Assembly (NCBI GenBank): GCA_026692865.1
Contig: JAPLNI010000051.1
Span: forward strand, 186,001-250,000
Source of the DNA: Planctomycetota bacterium
GTDB taxonomy: Bacteria; Planctomycetota; Planctomycetia; Pirellulales; Pirellulaceae
Direction: 5' to 3'
DNA length: 64,000 bases
Positions 9,739 to 18,507 of the stretch are shown here, piece after piece. Numbering within the stretch: the stretch's first letter is position 1; the number at the start of each line of letters is the position of its first letter. The position numbers were made by a program, and so were the translations under genes. A model generated the notes under the pieces. It saw only the letters and a list, made by a program, of their open reading frames with translations. It did not search any database and had not been told where the DNA came from.

Positions 9739-9764
9739 AATCTTAGCAATTGAATCAAAAGACT

Positions 9765-10541
9765 CTAGGCGGGCGAGGTTTCTTCCGATTTCTCGGCCTC
9801 TTCTGGAGTAATCGCACCGATTTTACCAGGAACCGGTGTGATCTTTTGAAGCTCAGGATTTTCCGCGCGTCCTGCCAAAACTGCATCAGCCAATTGCTTG
9901 ATGATCAAGTCGATTGAACGGATACCATCGTCGTTACCAGGGATTGGCAAGTCGATAAGACTTGGATCGCAATCGGTATCGATTAAAGCAACCGTTGTGA
10001 TACCTAGCTTTCGAGCTTCCTTGATCGCATTCTTTTCCTTGTTTGGGTCTACGATAACTAAGCACTCGGGAAGACGATTAAGAGTTCGCAAGCCGTTCAG
10101 GTTACGATAGATCTTGTTGTACTCGCGCTTGAGCGACGCTTGCATCTTCTTGGAGTAACCCTTGAGGTCATCGCTGGACATGATCTTTTCCAGTTCTTCC
10201 AGACGTCCCATTCGATTTCGAACGGTGCGGAAGTTCGTAAGTGCTCCACCCAGCCAACGCTCGCTCACGAACGGCATCCCGCAACGAGCAGCTTCTCGGG
10301 CGATAACTTCGGTCGCCTGACGCTTGGTTCCAACAAAGAGAATCAGCGATCCGCCAGCGGTCACTTGAGTCAAGTATTTCTTGGCTCGCAACATTCCGCG
10401 AAGCGTCTCGCGGATATCGATAATGTGAATAAGATTCTTGCGACCGTAAATATACGGTGCCATCTTTGGGTTCCATCGGGAAACCCGGTGACCGAAGTGC
10501 GTACCGGCTTCGATCAATTTTTGGACCAATTCTGTGGCCAT
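9765..10541 (-). CDS. rpsB: 30S ribosomal protein S2
   Basis: 258 residues. The S2 signatures are clear: [19 protein letters not shown] near the N-terminus, [37 protein letters not shown], and [20 protein letters not shown] with ALIDTDCDP. The C-terminus has an extension rich in Glu and Pro (after about residue 230), common in this phylum. S2 binds the 30S body late in assembly. It is the first gene of the rpsB-tsf-pyrH-frr cluster. A purine-rich AAGAAAGG about 10 bases before the ATG is a good ribosome binding site. Confidence 0.98.
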   Translation of the reverse strand: MATELVQKLIEAGTHFGHRVSRWNPKMAPYIYGRKNLIHIIDIRETLRGMLRAKKYLTQVTAGGSLILFVGTKRQATEVIAREAARCGMPFVSERWLGGALTNFRTVRNRMGRLEELEKIMSSDDLKGYSKKMQASLKREYNKIYRNLNGLRTLNRLPECLVIVDPNKEKNAIKEARKLGITTVALIDTDCDPSLIDLPIPGNDDGIRSIDLIIKQLADAVLAGRAENPELQKITPVPGKIGAITPEEAEKSEETSPA

Positions 10542-10918
10542 AAAAACAATGCCTTTCTTGGCGAATTTACCCTGCTCTTCGACTGCTATGCCAACTCATA
10601 TGATTGACACAGGTTCACTAAAGAACCTTCCGCAATTGAGCTCGAAAGCGGCTAAATTTAACTAAAACGTTTGTGAATAAGCTATCTGCGCTTAGTGTAC
10701 AGAAAAACAAAGCTGCTTCACAGGAAGCAGAATGATACACGACGATCGGTGATTCGGTCAACGGCGAGTACGTCGCGGGTATCCACCAGCGTTTAAGGCT
10801 GTCATAATGCTTGCAAAATCATCGTTCAGACCCAATCCTCCTCACAGCGCTATTGCACCTTTTCATTAAACGCCCGCCATTTAGTAAGTTTCCCACCTTG
10901 TAAAGACGCTACATCAAC
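10542..10918. promoter_or_regulatory. rpsB leader and divergent promoter region with a terminator-like hairpin
   Basis: 377 bases separate rpsB (minus) from the SGNH gene (plus). Read on the minus strand, CTGCTTC (10730-10724), a 4-base loop, and GAAGCAG (10719-10713) are followed by CTTTGTTTTT. This looks like an intrinsic terminator about 170 bases upstream of the rpsB start. No minus-strand gene lies upstream of it in the window, so if the promoter is further upstream the hairpin would attenuate rpsB. I cannot name a convincing -35/-10 pair. Confidence 0.45.
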
Positions 10919-12247
10919 ATGGAATTTATTTCCCGCCTCAAGTCACTGCGTTCACTATTACTGCTTTCATCGTTTCGGTTGCTCTCTCTCGCAAGTATTT
11001 TTTGTTGCGTCACTCCAATCACGTCTGGGCTAAGCGATGATCTATATCCACTGCGAGCTGCAACCGAAGTGACGCCGCGGAAGGGATTACCCAATTTCAA
11101 ATCTAAACTCGATGCCGGAAAAAAAGTCAAAATCGCGTATCTCGGCGGAAGCATCACTGCCGCACCAGGCTGGAGAGTTCTTTCACTTGATTGGTTTCAA
11201 AACGAGTATCCAAAAGCAAAACTTGCTGAGATTCACGCTGCGATTGGTGGTACCGGTTCTGATCTTGGAGTCTTCCGAATTCAAAATGACGTCCTGCGAC
11301 ATAAGCCGGATCTGCTGTTCGTTGAATTTGCGGTGAACGACGGAGGAGCTCTGCCTGCGCAGATTCACAAAGCGATGGAAGGTATCGTGCGTCAAACTTG
11401 GAAAGCAGATCCGTCGATCGACTTATGCTTTGTCTACACTCTCAGCGAGCCAGTCTTGGAAAATTTACGGAACGGAAAAATGCAACGATCTGCCAGTGCG
11501 ATGGAAGACGTTGCCGATCATTACTCCATACCTTCGATTCACTTCGGCGTAAAAGTCATGGCGATGGAGTCCGCTGGCGAATTGATCTTTAAAGCACCCA
11601 AGACTTCGGATTTAGCGACCTCCAAGCCAATGGTTTTTTCAACCGATGGAGTCCATCCTCATGCTGAGACTGGCCACAAGGTTTATACCGAAACAATTGC
11701 AAGGTCATGGCCTGCGATTCGAGACGCGAGTGGTGATCCAATGGTTCATAGCCTTCCGAAACCAATACGTGATGACAATTGGGAACTCGCTCGGCAAATC
11801 CCCATCACGCAGGAGATGCTTCGCGGTCAGTGGGAGCCGCTTCCCAAAGACCACACACTTGCAAAGCGATTTCAAAAGAACATGCCCGTGATTTTTGTAG
11901 CTCAAAAACCAGGAGCCACCCTCGAGTACACCTTCGAAGGGACCTCAATCGCGGTCTTTGATATTCTTGGTCCAGATGGTGGTCAAATCAGCGTTCAACT
12001 GGATGAAGCAGCACCCGTAACCGTGAATCGGGTTGATGGATATGGAACATATCATCGGATGAGCAAACTCAACGTCGGTAGCGATTTACCTAACAAAACC
12101 CATCGCGTTCGAATCGAACTCAACGCAACCTCCTTACCCAAAAGAGAGATTCTCTTCGAACGAAATCGTGATGACTTTGATAAAGTCCCGTCGAAGTATT
12201 CTGATCATCTTTGGTACGCGAGTTCGCTGCTGATTATTGGCAAGTAG
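10919..12247 (+). CDS. Secreted SGNH/GDSL-type hydrolase
   Basis: 442 residues. Residues about 1-40 form a signal peptide (basic start, then LLLLSSFRLLSLASIFCC). The hydrolase core starts with block I as KIAYLGGSITAA, where Ser of GGS is the likely nucleophile. FVEFAVNDGG corresponds to the Asn-containing block, and STDGVHPHAETGH gives the catalytic Asp and His. The order and spacing match SGNH esterases/acetylhydrolases. The C-terminal ~150 residues form a beta-rich domain (LEYTFEGTSIAVFDILGPDGG), as in planctomycete carbohydrate esterases. The substrate is unknown; polysaccharide de-acetylation is a reasonable guess. It is divergent from rpsB and stands alone before pyc. Confidence 0.8.
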   Translation: MEFISRLKSLRSLLLLSSFRLLSLASIFCCVTPITSGLSDDLYPLRAATEVTPRKGLPNFKSKLDAGKKVKIAYLGGSITAAPGWRVLSLDWFQNEYPKAKLAEIHAAIGGTGSDLGVFRIQNDVLRHKPDLLFVEFAVNDGGALPAQIHKAMEGIVRQTWKADPSIDLCFVYTLSEPVLENLRNGKMQRSASAMEDVADHYSIPSIHFGVKVMAMESAGELIFKAPKTSDLATSKPMVFSTDGVHPHAETGHKVYTETIARSWPAIRDASGDPMVHSLPKPIRDDNWELARQIPITQEMLRGQWEPLPKDHTLAKRFQKNMPVIFVAQKPGATLEYTFEGTSIAVFDILGPDGGQISVQLDEAAPVTVNRVDGYGTYHRMSKLNVGSDLPNKTHRVRIELNATSLPKREILFERNRDDFDKVPSKYSDHLWYASSLLIIGK

Positions 12248-12406
12248 AAAAAAGCAAGTGCTTACCTGCACGACTGCCTTCCACTTCTTATCGCATTCTC
12301 GAATAGCCCCTCACTTTCGGTAGCCACGCAATTGCCTATGATTTAAACAACTGCGGTTTTGTCCCTCTCGCACTACCCGTCGTCAGACCCGAAAGAACAT
12401 TGATTC

Positions 12407-15400
12407 ATGAAGAAGCTTCTTGTTGCCAATCGTGGCGAAATCGCAATTCGCGTGATGCGAGCTGCTACCGAACTTGGCATGCGAACGGTAGCGGTTTACA
12501 CGCACGAAGACCGATTTAGTTTGCATCGATTTAAAGCAGACGAATCCTATCTGCTTGGTTCCGCCAAAGGAGGCGAGCCCGTCAAAGGCTACCTCAACAT
12601 CAAAAACATTATCGCCGTCGCTTTGCAAGCCGGTGCCGATTTCATCCATCCTGGTTACGGGTTTCTGTCCGAGCGAGCTGACTTCGCACAGGGCTGTCAC
12701 GACGCTGGAATCACCTTCGTGGGACCGTCGGCTGATCTACTCGGCAAGTTTGGTGATAAGACTGCTGCGAAGGCATTAGCGGATATCGCGAAAGTCCCCA
12801 CCATCCCTGGGACCGGACACGGTCTTTCTTCCACGCAAGCTGTCGCAGATGCGTGTAAGGAAATCGGTTACCCAGTCATACTCAAAGCAAGTTTCGGCGG
12901 CGGTGGTCGAGGCATGCGAGTGGTGCTGAACGAAGAGGATCTTGAAGGCAAGCTAGAAGAAGCTCAACGCGAATCGCTCGGAGCATTTGGTCGGTCCGAA
13001 GTCTTCGCTGAAAAGTACATCCGGCGAGCCAAGCATATCGAAGTACAAATACTCGGTGATCAACACGGAAATTTGGTTCACCTTTGGGAGCGTGACTGCA
13101 GTGTGCAAAGAAGGCACCAAAAAGTTGTTGAAGTTGCTCCAGCATCCAAGATGGATTTGAAACTACGCATTGAAATCTGCGAGGCCGCGAAACGATTGAT
13201 GGCTGAGGCTGGGTACTTCAACGCAGGAACAGTCGAATTTTTGGTGGACGACGATTCCAAGAAATTCTACTTCATCGAAGTTAATCCACGGGTGCAGGTT
13301 GAACATACGGTTACTGAGATGGTAACCGGGATCGATATTGTTCGCTCGCAGATTCAAATATCGATGGGGCACAAGCTGCATGAGTCCCCCATGAATATTC
13401 CGCTTCAAGAAAACATCGTTACGCGTGGGGTTGCAATACAGTCGCGTATTACAACCGAAGATCCTGAAAATAAATTCATTCCCGATTATGGAAAGCTCAC
13501 CGCGTATCGATCGCCTGCTGGGTTCGGTATTCGTTTAGATGGAGCAAGCGCCTACGGTGGAGCAGTAATTACGCCCTACTTTGATTCGCTTTTGGTGAAA
13601 GTCACCGCCTACGATGCGACACTAGAAGACGCTTGTCGTCGAATGGATCGAGCGCTTCGGGAGTTTCGCATTCGAGGTGTGAAGACGAACATACCATTTG
13701 TCGAAAATGTGATTCTGCACTACGAGTTTCAGTCCGGTGATTGCACCACAACCTTCATTGACAATACACCCGAGTTATTCGCTTTCAAACCGCGGCAAGA
13801 TCGCGCTACAAAACTACTCAACTATCTCGGCGACGTGATTGTCAATTCAAGGCCCGATGTGAAGGCCAAGCTGGAGCCTAATAGAAAACTTCCGGAAATA
13901 GTCGTGCCGACTTGCGATTTAACTTCCGCAATCCCGGATGGGTCTCGAACGAAGTTTCTCGCTCTGGGGCCGGATAAATTCAGTGGCTGGATCAAGTCGC
14001 AAGAACGGCTGCTTCTAACCGACACGACTATGCGCGACGCGCATCAGTCCTTGCTAGCAACTCGCTTGCGTACACATGATATGCTTGAGATTGCCGATTA
14101 CTACGCTCGGCATGCAAGCCAACTCTTCAGTCTAGAATGCTGGGGTGGTGCGACTTTCGATACTTCGATGCGATTTCTTCAGGAGGACCCATGGGAAAGA
14201 TTGCATGGTCTACGTGAAAGGATTCCAAACATCCTTTTTCAAATGCTTCTGCGAGGCGCTAATGCTGTCGGCTATACGAACTACCCTGATAATGTCGTGA
14301 AAGAATTTGTTATTCGTTCTTCCCATGCAGGAATGGATATCTTTCGCATCTTTGATTCGCTTAATTGGATCGAAGGAGTCAAGGTTGCGATGAAGGCTGT
14401 CCGCGAAGATACGAATTCGATCTGCGAAGCAGCAATTTGTTACACCGGTGATATTCTCGATCCCAAGCGTGATAAGTACACACTGAAGTACTATGTAGAT
14501 CTCGCGAAAGAATTGGTTCGAATGGGAGCGCATATCCTCGCGATCAAGGACATGGCAGGCTTGTGTCGGCCCTACGCGGCAAAGCGTCTTGTTGAAACAT
14601 TGCGAAATGAAATCGATGTTCCAATTCATTTTCATACCCACGATACAAGCGGTCTAAACGCAGCCAGTATCCTGAGCGCTTGTGATGCAGGTGTTAACAT
14701 TGTCGATGTAGCGATGGCTTCCCTCAGTGGTCAAACTTCGCAACCGAACTTGAATAGCGTGGTTGCCGCCTTGCAACATACTAACCGCGATACACAACTC
14801 GATCTCGATGTTTTAAATCGAATCTCTGACTATTGGGAGCAGGTTCGAAGCCATTACTATCCGTTCGAAGAAGGCATCAAATCGGGAACAGCCGAAGTCT
14901 ATACTCACGAGATGCCCGGCGGACAATTCACGAACCTCAAACAACAAGCTAAATCGCTTGGGCTTGAACACCGATGGCGAGAGGTAGCCGAAACCTATGC
15001 AGCAGTAAACGTGCTGTTCGGCGATATTGTCAAAGTGACTCCTTCATCGAAGGTTGTCGGTGATATGGCACTCTTTATGGTGACAAACGAACTCACGGTG
15101 GAGGATGTTCTCGATCCGACTCGCAAGCACAGTTTTCCCAGAAGTGTGGTTGAGATGATGCAGGGGATGATAGGCGAACCCGCTGGCGGCTGGCCCAAAA
15201 AGATCCAAAAGATCGTGCTGGATTCGGCTAACGAAAAACCTGTTCAAGGTCGCGCGGGAGCAGGCATGCCGTCGATTGATCTTCTCGCGAAAAAGGTCGA
15301 GCTGGAGGCCAAAAGTGGATTACCATCCAACGACGAGGATGTCATGTCTTACCTGATGTATCCCGCTGTCTACTTGGATTTTGCGAAGCATAAAAAACAC

Positions 15401-15859
15401 TATGGAAACACAAGCGTTCTACCAACAAGTGCCTTCTTTTACGGATTGAATCCCAACGATGAAATAAGTATTGATATCGAACCGGGCAAGACGCTCGTTG
15501 TGAAACATCTCAGCACCAGCCAAGCCCATGGAGACGGCACAAAAACGGTAAGTTTCGAACTCAACGGACAGCCTCGAGATATCACAGTAGTCGACACCAG
15601 CGTTGCTGAAACAGTTCGTCGGCATCCCAAAGCAGACTCCGATAATGCAAAGCACATTGGTGCTCCGATGCCGGGCAAGGTAAGTGATGTGGCGGTCAAG
15701 AAAGGTCAAACCGTTAAGGCTGGCGAGCGTCTCTTGAGCATCGAGGCGATGAAGATGGAAACGGCTGTCTATTCGCCGCGCGACACCTGCATCGGTGAAG
15801 TGCATGTAAGCCCAGGCACAATCATCGCGGCCGGAGATTTGCTGGTGGTCGTCGAGTAA
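12407..15859 (+). CDS. pyc: Pyruvate carboxylase
   Basis: 1150 residues, full length for the single-chain enzyme that makes oxaloacetate from pyruvate, bicarbonate and ATP. Domains in order: biotin carboxylase (residues ~1-450; KKLLVANRGEIAIRVMRA, ATP-grasp KASFGGGGRGMRVV, EVNPRVQVEHTVTE); carboxyltransferase (~530-800; LLTDTTMRDAHQSLLATRLR, metal site FHTHDTSG); allosteric linker; and a C-terminal biotin carrier domain with EAMKMET, where Lys1116 takes biotin. The biotin ligase gene starts 2 bases after its stop. It is probably anaplerotic for the TCA cycle. No key residue appears to be missing. Confidence 0.97.
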   Translation: MKKLLVANRGEIAIRVMRAATELGMRTVAVYTHEDRFSLHRFKADESYLLGSAKGGEPVKGYLNIKNIIAVALQAGADFIHPGYGFLSERADFAQGCHDAGITFVGPSADLLGKFGDKTAAKALADIAKVPTIPGTGHGLSSTQAVADACKEIGYPVILKASFGGGGRGMRVVLNEEDLEGKLEEAQRESLGAFGRSEVFAEKYIRRAKHIEVQILGDQHGNLVHLWERDCSVQRRHQKVVEVAPASKMDLKLRIEICEAAKRLMAEAGYFNAGTVEFLVDDDSKKFYFIEVNPRVQVEHTVTEMVTGIDIVRSQIQISMGHKLHESPMNIPLQENIVTRGVAIQSRITTEDPENKFIPDYGKLTAYRSPAGFGIRLDGASAYGGAVITPYFDSLLVKVTAYDATLEDACRRMDRALREFRIRGVKTNIPFVENVILHYEFQSGDCTTTFIDNTPELFAFKPRQDRATKLLNYLGDVIVNSRPDVKAKLEPNRKLPEIVVPTCDLTSAIPDGSRTKFLALGPDKFSGWIKSQERLLLTDTTMRDAHQSLLATRLRTHDMLEIADYYARHASQLFSLECWGGATFDTSMRFLQEDPWERLHGLRERIPNILFQMLLRGANAVGYTNYPDNVVKEFVIRSSHAGMDIFRIFDSLNWIEGVKVAMKAVREDTNSICEAAICYTGDILDPKRDKYTLKYYVDLAKELVRMGAHILAIKDMAGLCRPYAAKRLVETLRNEIDVPIHFHTHDTSGLNAASILSACDAGVNIVDVAMASLSGQTSQPNLNSVVAALQHTNRDTQLDLDVLNRISDYWEQVRSHYYPFEEGIKSGTAEVYTHEMPGGQFTNLKQQAKSLGLEHRWREVAETYAAVNVLFGDIVKVTPSSKVVGDMALFMVTNELTVEDVLDPTRKHSFPRSVVEMMQGMIGEPAGGWPKKIQKIVLDSANEKPVQGRAGAGMPSIDLLAKKVELEAKSGLPSNDEDVMSYLMYPAVYLDFAKHKKHYGNTSVLPTSAFFYGLNPNDEISIDIEPGKTLVVKHLSTSQAHGDGTKTVSFELNGQPRDITVVDTSVAETVRRHPKADSDNAKHIGAPMPGKVSDVAVKKGQTVKAGERLLSIEAMKMETAVYSPRDTCIGEVHVSPGTIIAAGDLLVVVE

Positions 15860-15861
15860 GA

Positions 15862-16671
15862 ATGAACCAACCTATAGGCTCTCAGAATATATCGGAAGCA
15901 ATTGAACCAAGTTCAATCGTCCAGCTTCGAGACCTTCTGTTCCCGTTCCAACTCTACTGGTATCCTACGGTTGAAAGCACCAACACCGAGGCAGCCCGAC
16001 TATTACGGCTCGAAGAATCAAAGCCTCCCTTTGTGGTCTTTACCGAATCTCAAACACATGGCCGTGGACGCGGAAGTAACACTTGGGAATCGCCTCGCGG
16101 TGTACTCACTGCGACGTTCGTCATTCCAAGCAACCCATCAATCCCACCGAACATCGTTCCGCTGCTAGCCGGTCTTGCGGTACGAGATGCTCTCGCCGAT
16201 TTAGGTGCCGCCTCAGTTGGTTTAAAATGGCCCAACGATGTCTGGGCAAACGGATTGAAGGTTGCTGGTTTACTCTGCGAACGGGTTGCCGGCGGAGATT
16301 TAATTGGCGTAGGGATCAATGTTTGCAACGAAATAATAGACCTTCCCTCGTCGATAGCCGGTCGATCAACGACTCTTGCAATTTTGGCAAACAAAGAAAT
16401 TTCAATAAGCGATACCCTTCAAGTTCTCGCGAAGAAAATCGCTGCCGATCTTGTTGAATTGCGTTATCCTATCTCTCAAGCAATGGAATGGTACTCAGAT
16501 CATCTTGTAATCAGAGGTCGAAAGATTCGAGTTAGTGATTGCAACTCTGATAATTCGTTTGAATCTATCGAAGGTTACTGTCAAGGAATCGACGATTGTG
16601 GAAGACTCGTTGTAACTATCAACAACCAACGACACGCGTTCGTAACTGGACGCGTGACGCTGATCGATTAA
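15862..16671 (+). CDS. birA: Biotin--[acetyl-CoA-carboxylase] ligase, catalytic domain only
   Basis: 269 residues. The ligase attaches biotin through biotinoyl-AMP to the carrier lysine of biotin enzymes. Visible motifs are VESTNTEAARL, the adenylate loop THGRGRGSNTWESPRG, and the active-site lysine segment VGLKWPNDVWANGLKVAGLLCE, followed by GVGINVCN. The C-terminal SH3-like domain follows (EWYSDHLVIRGRKIRV). There is no N-terminal helix-turn-helix, so this is a group I ligase and not a transcriptional repressor. It starts 2 bases after pyc, a near-overlapping arrangement that implies co-transcription with its substrate protein. Confidence 0.93.
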   Translation: MNQPIGSQNISEAIEPSSIVQLRDLLFPFQLYWYPTVESTNTEAARLLRLEESKPPFVVFTESQTHGRGRGSNTWESPRGVLTATFVIPSNPSIPPNIVPLLAGLAVRDALADLGAASVGLKWPNDVWANGLKVAGLLCERVAGGDLIGVGINVCNEIIDLPSSIAGRSTTLAILANKEISISDTLQVLAKKIAADLVELRYPISQAMEWYSDHLVIRGRKIRVSDCNSDNSFESIEGYCQGIDDCGRLVVTINNQRHAFVTGRVTLID

Positions 16672-16748
16672 CTGCAAGAGTAAGACTTGAAGATAAACTT
16701 ACTCAGCTCTAAAAATTCAATTCGGCATGTTCAATTGTGTTGTCGGAA

Positions 16749-17078
16749 TCAATCAGAAGCAGGACTGCTTGCAACGGCAGGTGGCGTTTTCACGAGATCA
16801 TATTTATTCTCACAATCGGCAACCGGCAGTTCTACTCGATTAAGTCTTGCCTTTAGCTCCGATACACTTCTAGGATAAGTCGCTTGGTTCTTCCCGAATT
16901 CAATCGATAGATCAAGTTGCACAAGCATCTTCTTAGTCTGTCTCGCAAAGTGCAGGTAGCTACCCATCAATTGGTGAGCAAAGATAAACTTTGAAGGGCC
17001 CAGCCAAAATGATTTCCAAGCATTTCGGAGATAGTATTGTCTCGTTACTTGTGATGTTTGCTCGATCGGAATTTGAAA
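16749..17078 (-). pseudogene. Unrecognised protein-like remnant without a start
   Basis: A minus-strand frame is open from just after a TAG (17081-17079) to the TGA at 16749. The translation looks like real protein (for example RNAWKSFWLGPSKFIFAHQL, then NQATYPRSVSELKARLNRVE). ATG at 16967 would give a 72-residue product, but the protein-like sequence extends about 35 residues upstream of it, where no ATG exists. The YPRSVSELK piece recalls the YPESLxxL segment seen near the C-terminus of some planctomycete hypothetical proteins, but this is a weak resemblance. It is most likely the 3' end of a decayed gene. Confidence 0.35.
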
Positions 17079-17118
17079 CTAAGAGCAACGGAGTAGCTTG
17101 ATGAGAAGGTCGTTTTTC

Positions 17119-17241
17119 CTTAGCTGTGGGCTTTAGCCTAAGATACTATCTGATAAATTGTTGCATAGTCGAAACCCGTGGCAAGCGCCACCAGCTCAGG
17201 TTTCATCACCCCGGACCCGAGGCACAGAGCGGTTGGTGGCG
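17119..17241. repeat. Cluster of nested inverted repeats
   Basis: CTTAG...CTAAG (17119-17142) is followed by GAAACC (17171-17176) facing GGTTTC (17199-17204). This encloses GTGGC/GCCAC (17178-17182 and 17187-17191). CGCCACCA (17186-17193) can also pair with TGGTGGCG (17234-17241). The mutually exclusive pairings and lack of coding suggest a dispersed palindromic repeat family, but only one copy is in the window. Confidence 0.45.
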
Positions 17242-17344
17242 ATGAACGCAAAGAATATGGGATCCTTTCGTCATTCTCGCAAAGGCTAACCTAAGGTGGA
17301 TGGTTTTAATGACTCTTGATTGACAACTTACCATCGGAAGGAGT

Positions 17345-17515
17345 ACTATTCACACAAGTTTTTGGTGACGAGTCCAGTTATTTCTTATGATGGTTCGTGA
17401 ACAGGGAACTCCGGTGTGATTCCGGGACGGTCCAGCCGCTGTGAGCTATCGGTAAGTCCATGTAATGGTACTTGCAAGGTTTGATTCCTTCTCAGGAAGT
17501 GCCATTACTTAGTTT
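17345..17515 (+). promoter_or_regulatory. Cobalamin (B12) riboswitch
   Basis: The core at 17400-17445 follows the cobalamin aptamer consensus closely: AACAGGGAA, then CCGGTGTGATTCCGG, then GACGGTCCAGCCGCTGTGA. GGTGACGAG upstream (17364-17372) can be the 5' conserved element, and CTCAGGAAGTGCC (17491-17503) resembles the 3' B12 box. A 12-bp helix (17462-17473 with 17497-17508, one G-T pair) encloses a small AAGG/CCTT hairpin, as in the peripheral domain of the aptamer. Downstream, TTGGTAG (17543-17549) can pair with CTACCAA (17563-17569) but has no T-run, so control may be translational. The next gene is a DUF1559 prepilin-like protein about 180 bases away, not a B12 gene. Confidence 0.85.
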
Positions 17516-17695
17516 TCTAGGTGAGAAGGCTGCGAATCGAATTTGGTAGCGAGTCAGAAGACCTACCAAGAGCGAAGATAGACTCGTGCTTTCTTGGATT
17601 GAAGCATCTATCGTACAAGCAGCACATAACTGCGATGAGATTTTTCTAGGTCGGAATACTGCTGTTACCAATGAGGGTGACGCCGGAGCGCGTTG

Positions 17696-18502
17696 ATGGC
17701 ATTCATACAATTACTCCCTAAGAACCGACGCGCGATGACGCTTGTTGAGTTACTGGTTGTGATCACAATTATCGGTGTATTGGCTAGTTTGCTCCTTCCA
17801 GCTGTTCAGCAGGCCCGCGAAGCCGCTAGAAAACTCGTCTGCCAAAGTAATCTTCGTCAAGTCGGGATCGCACTGCACAGCTATCACCAATCGCTCAAGT
17901 CTTTTCCTCCTGGATGCATGGATTATCGTCCTTGGCGAGGATCTCCACTTCGAAAGAATTACGCGTGGTCCGCATTGTTACTTCCGTATTTTGAACAAGG
18001 GAATCTCAGTCAGCTAATCGACTTCAATTATCCGTTCGATAACAGTCGTAACGCCGAGGCATCTAAAGTAGAAGTGAAGCTCTATCAGTGCCCGACTGCG
18101 ATCTCCAACTCCAATCGCGTTGGCCGAAGCGATTACGGGGGACTTTACGGTCAGCGTATCACTACAAGAAACAACACTGACAATGGAGTCTTCATTTATA
18201 ACACACCCATTCGCCTAAAAGATATTCATGATGGGATAACAAATACGGTAGCGATCGCGGAAGACACCCGCAGTCCCAGCTCAAAATGGATTGACGGAAG
18301 TAATGTCTTTGAACAATCGGGTGCTATCAATGATCCGAAAGCCTGGATCGGCGATAATGAAATACGAAGTGACCATATAGGCGGTGCGATGACGCTCTTT
18401 GCATGTAGTCGTGTTGTTTTTCTTTCCAACGAGACGGACTCTAAAACGCTCGGGGCAATCATCACCCGGGCCGGCGGCGAGATTTTCTCGCTGGATGAGT
18501 AG
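17696..18502 (+). CDS. DUF1559 prepilin-like (type II pseudopilin-type) protein
   Basis: 268 residues. The N-terminus carries a type III signal/prepilin motif: a short basic leader, then MTLVELLVVITIIGVLASLL, with cleavage expected before the MTLVE methylated segment. It is followed by LLPAVQQAREAARK and CQSNLRQVGIALHSYHQS, the hallmarks of DUF1559, a family hugely expanded in planctomycetes with unclear function. The C-terminal H-X9-DG part of the family is diverged here. TTG at 17693 directly precedes ATG 17696; GGAG lies about 8 bases before it. A cobalamin riboswitch occupies the leader, so expression is predicted to fall when B12 is plentiful. Its stop is only 5 bases from the convergent GMC gene. 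Confidence 0.88.
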   Translation: MAFIQLLPKNRRAMTLVELLVVITIIGVLASLLLPAVQQAREAARKLVCQSNLRQVGIALHSYHQSLKSFPPGCMDYRPWRGSPLRKNYAWSALLLPYFEQGNLSQLIDFNYPFDNSRNAEASKVEVKLYQCPTAISNSNRVGRSDYGGLYGQRITTRNNTDNGVFIYNTPIRLKDIHDGITNTVAIAEDTRSPSSKWIDGSNVFEQSGAINDPKAWIGDNEIRSDHIGGAMTLFACSRVVFLSNETDSKTLGAIITRAGGEIFSLDE

Positions 18503-18507
18503 GCAAA

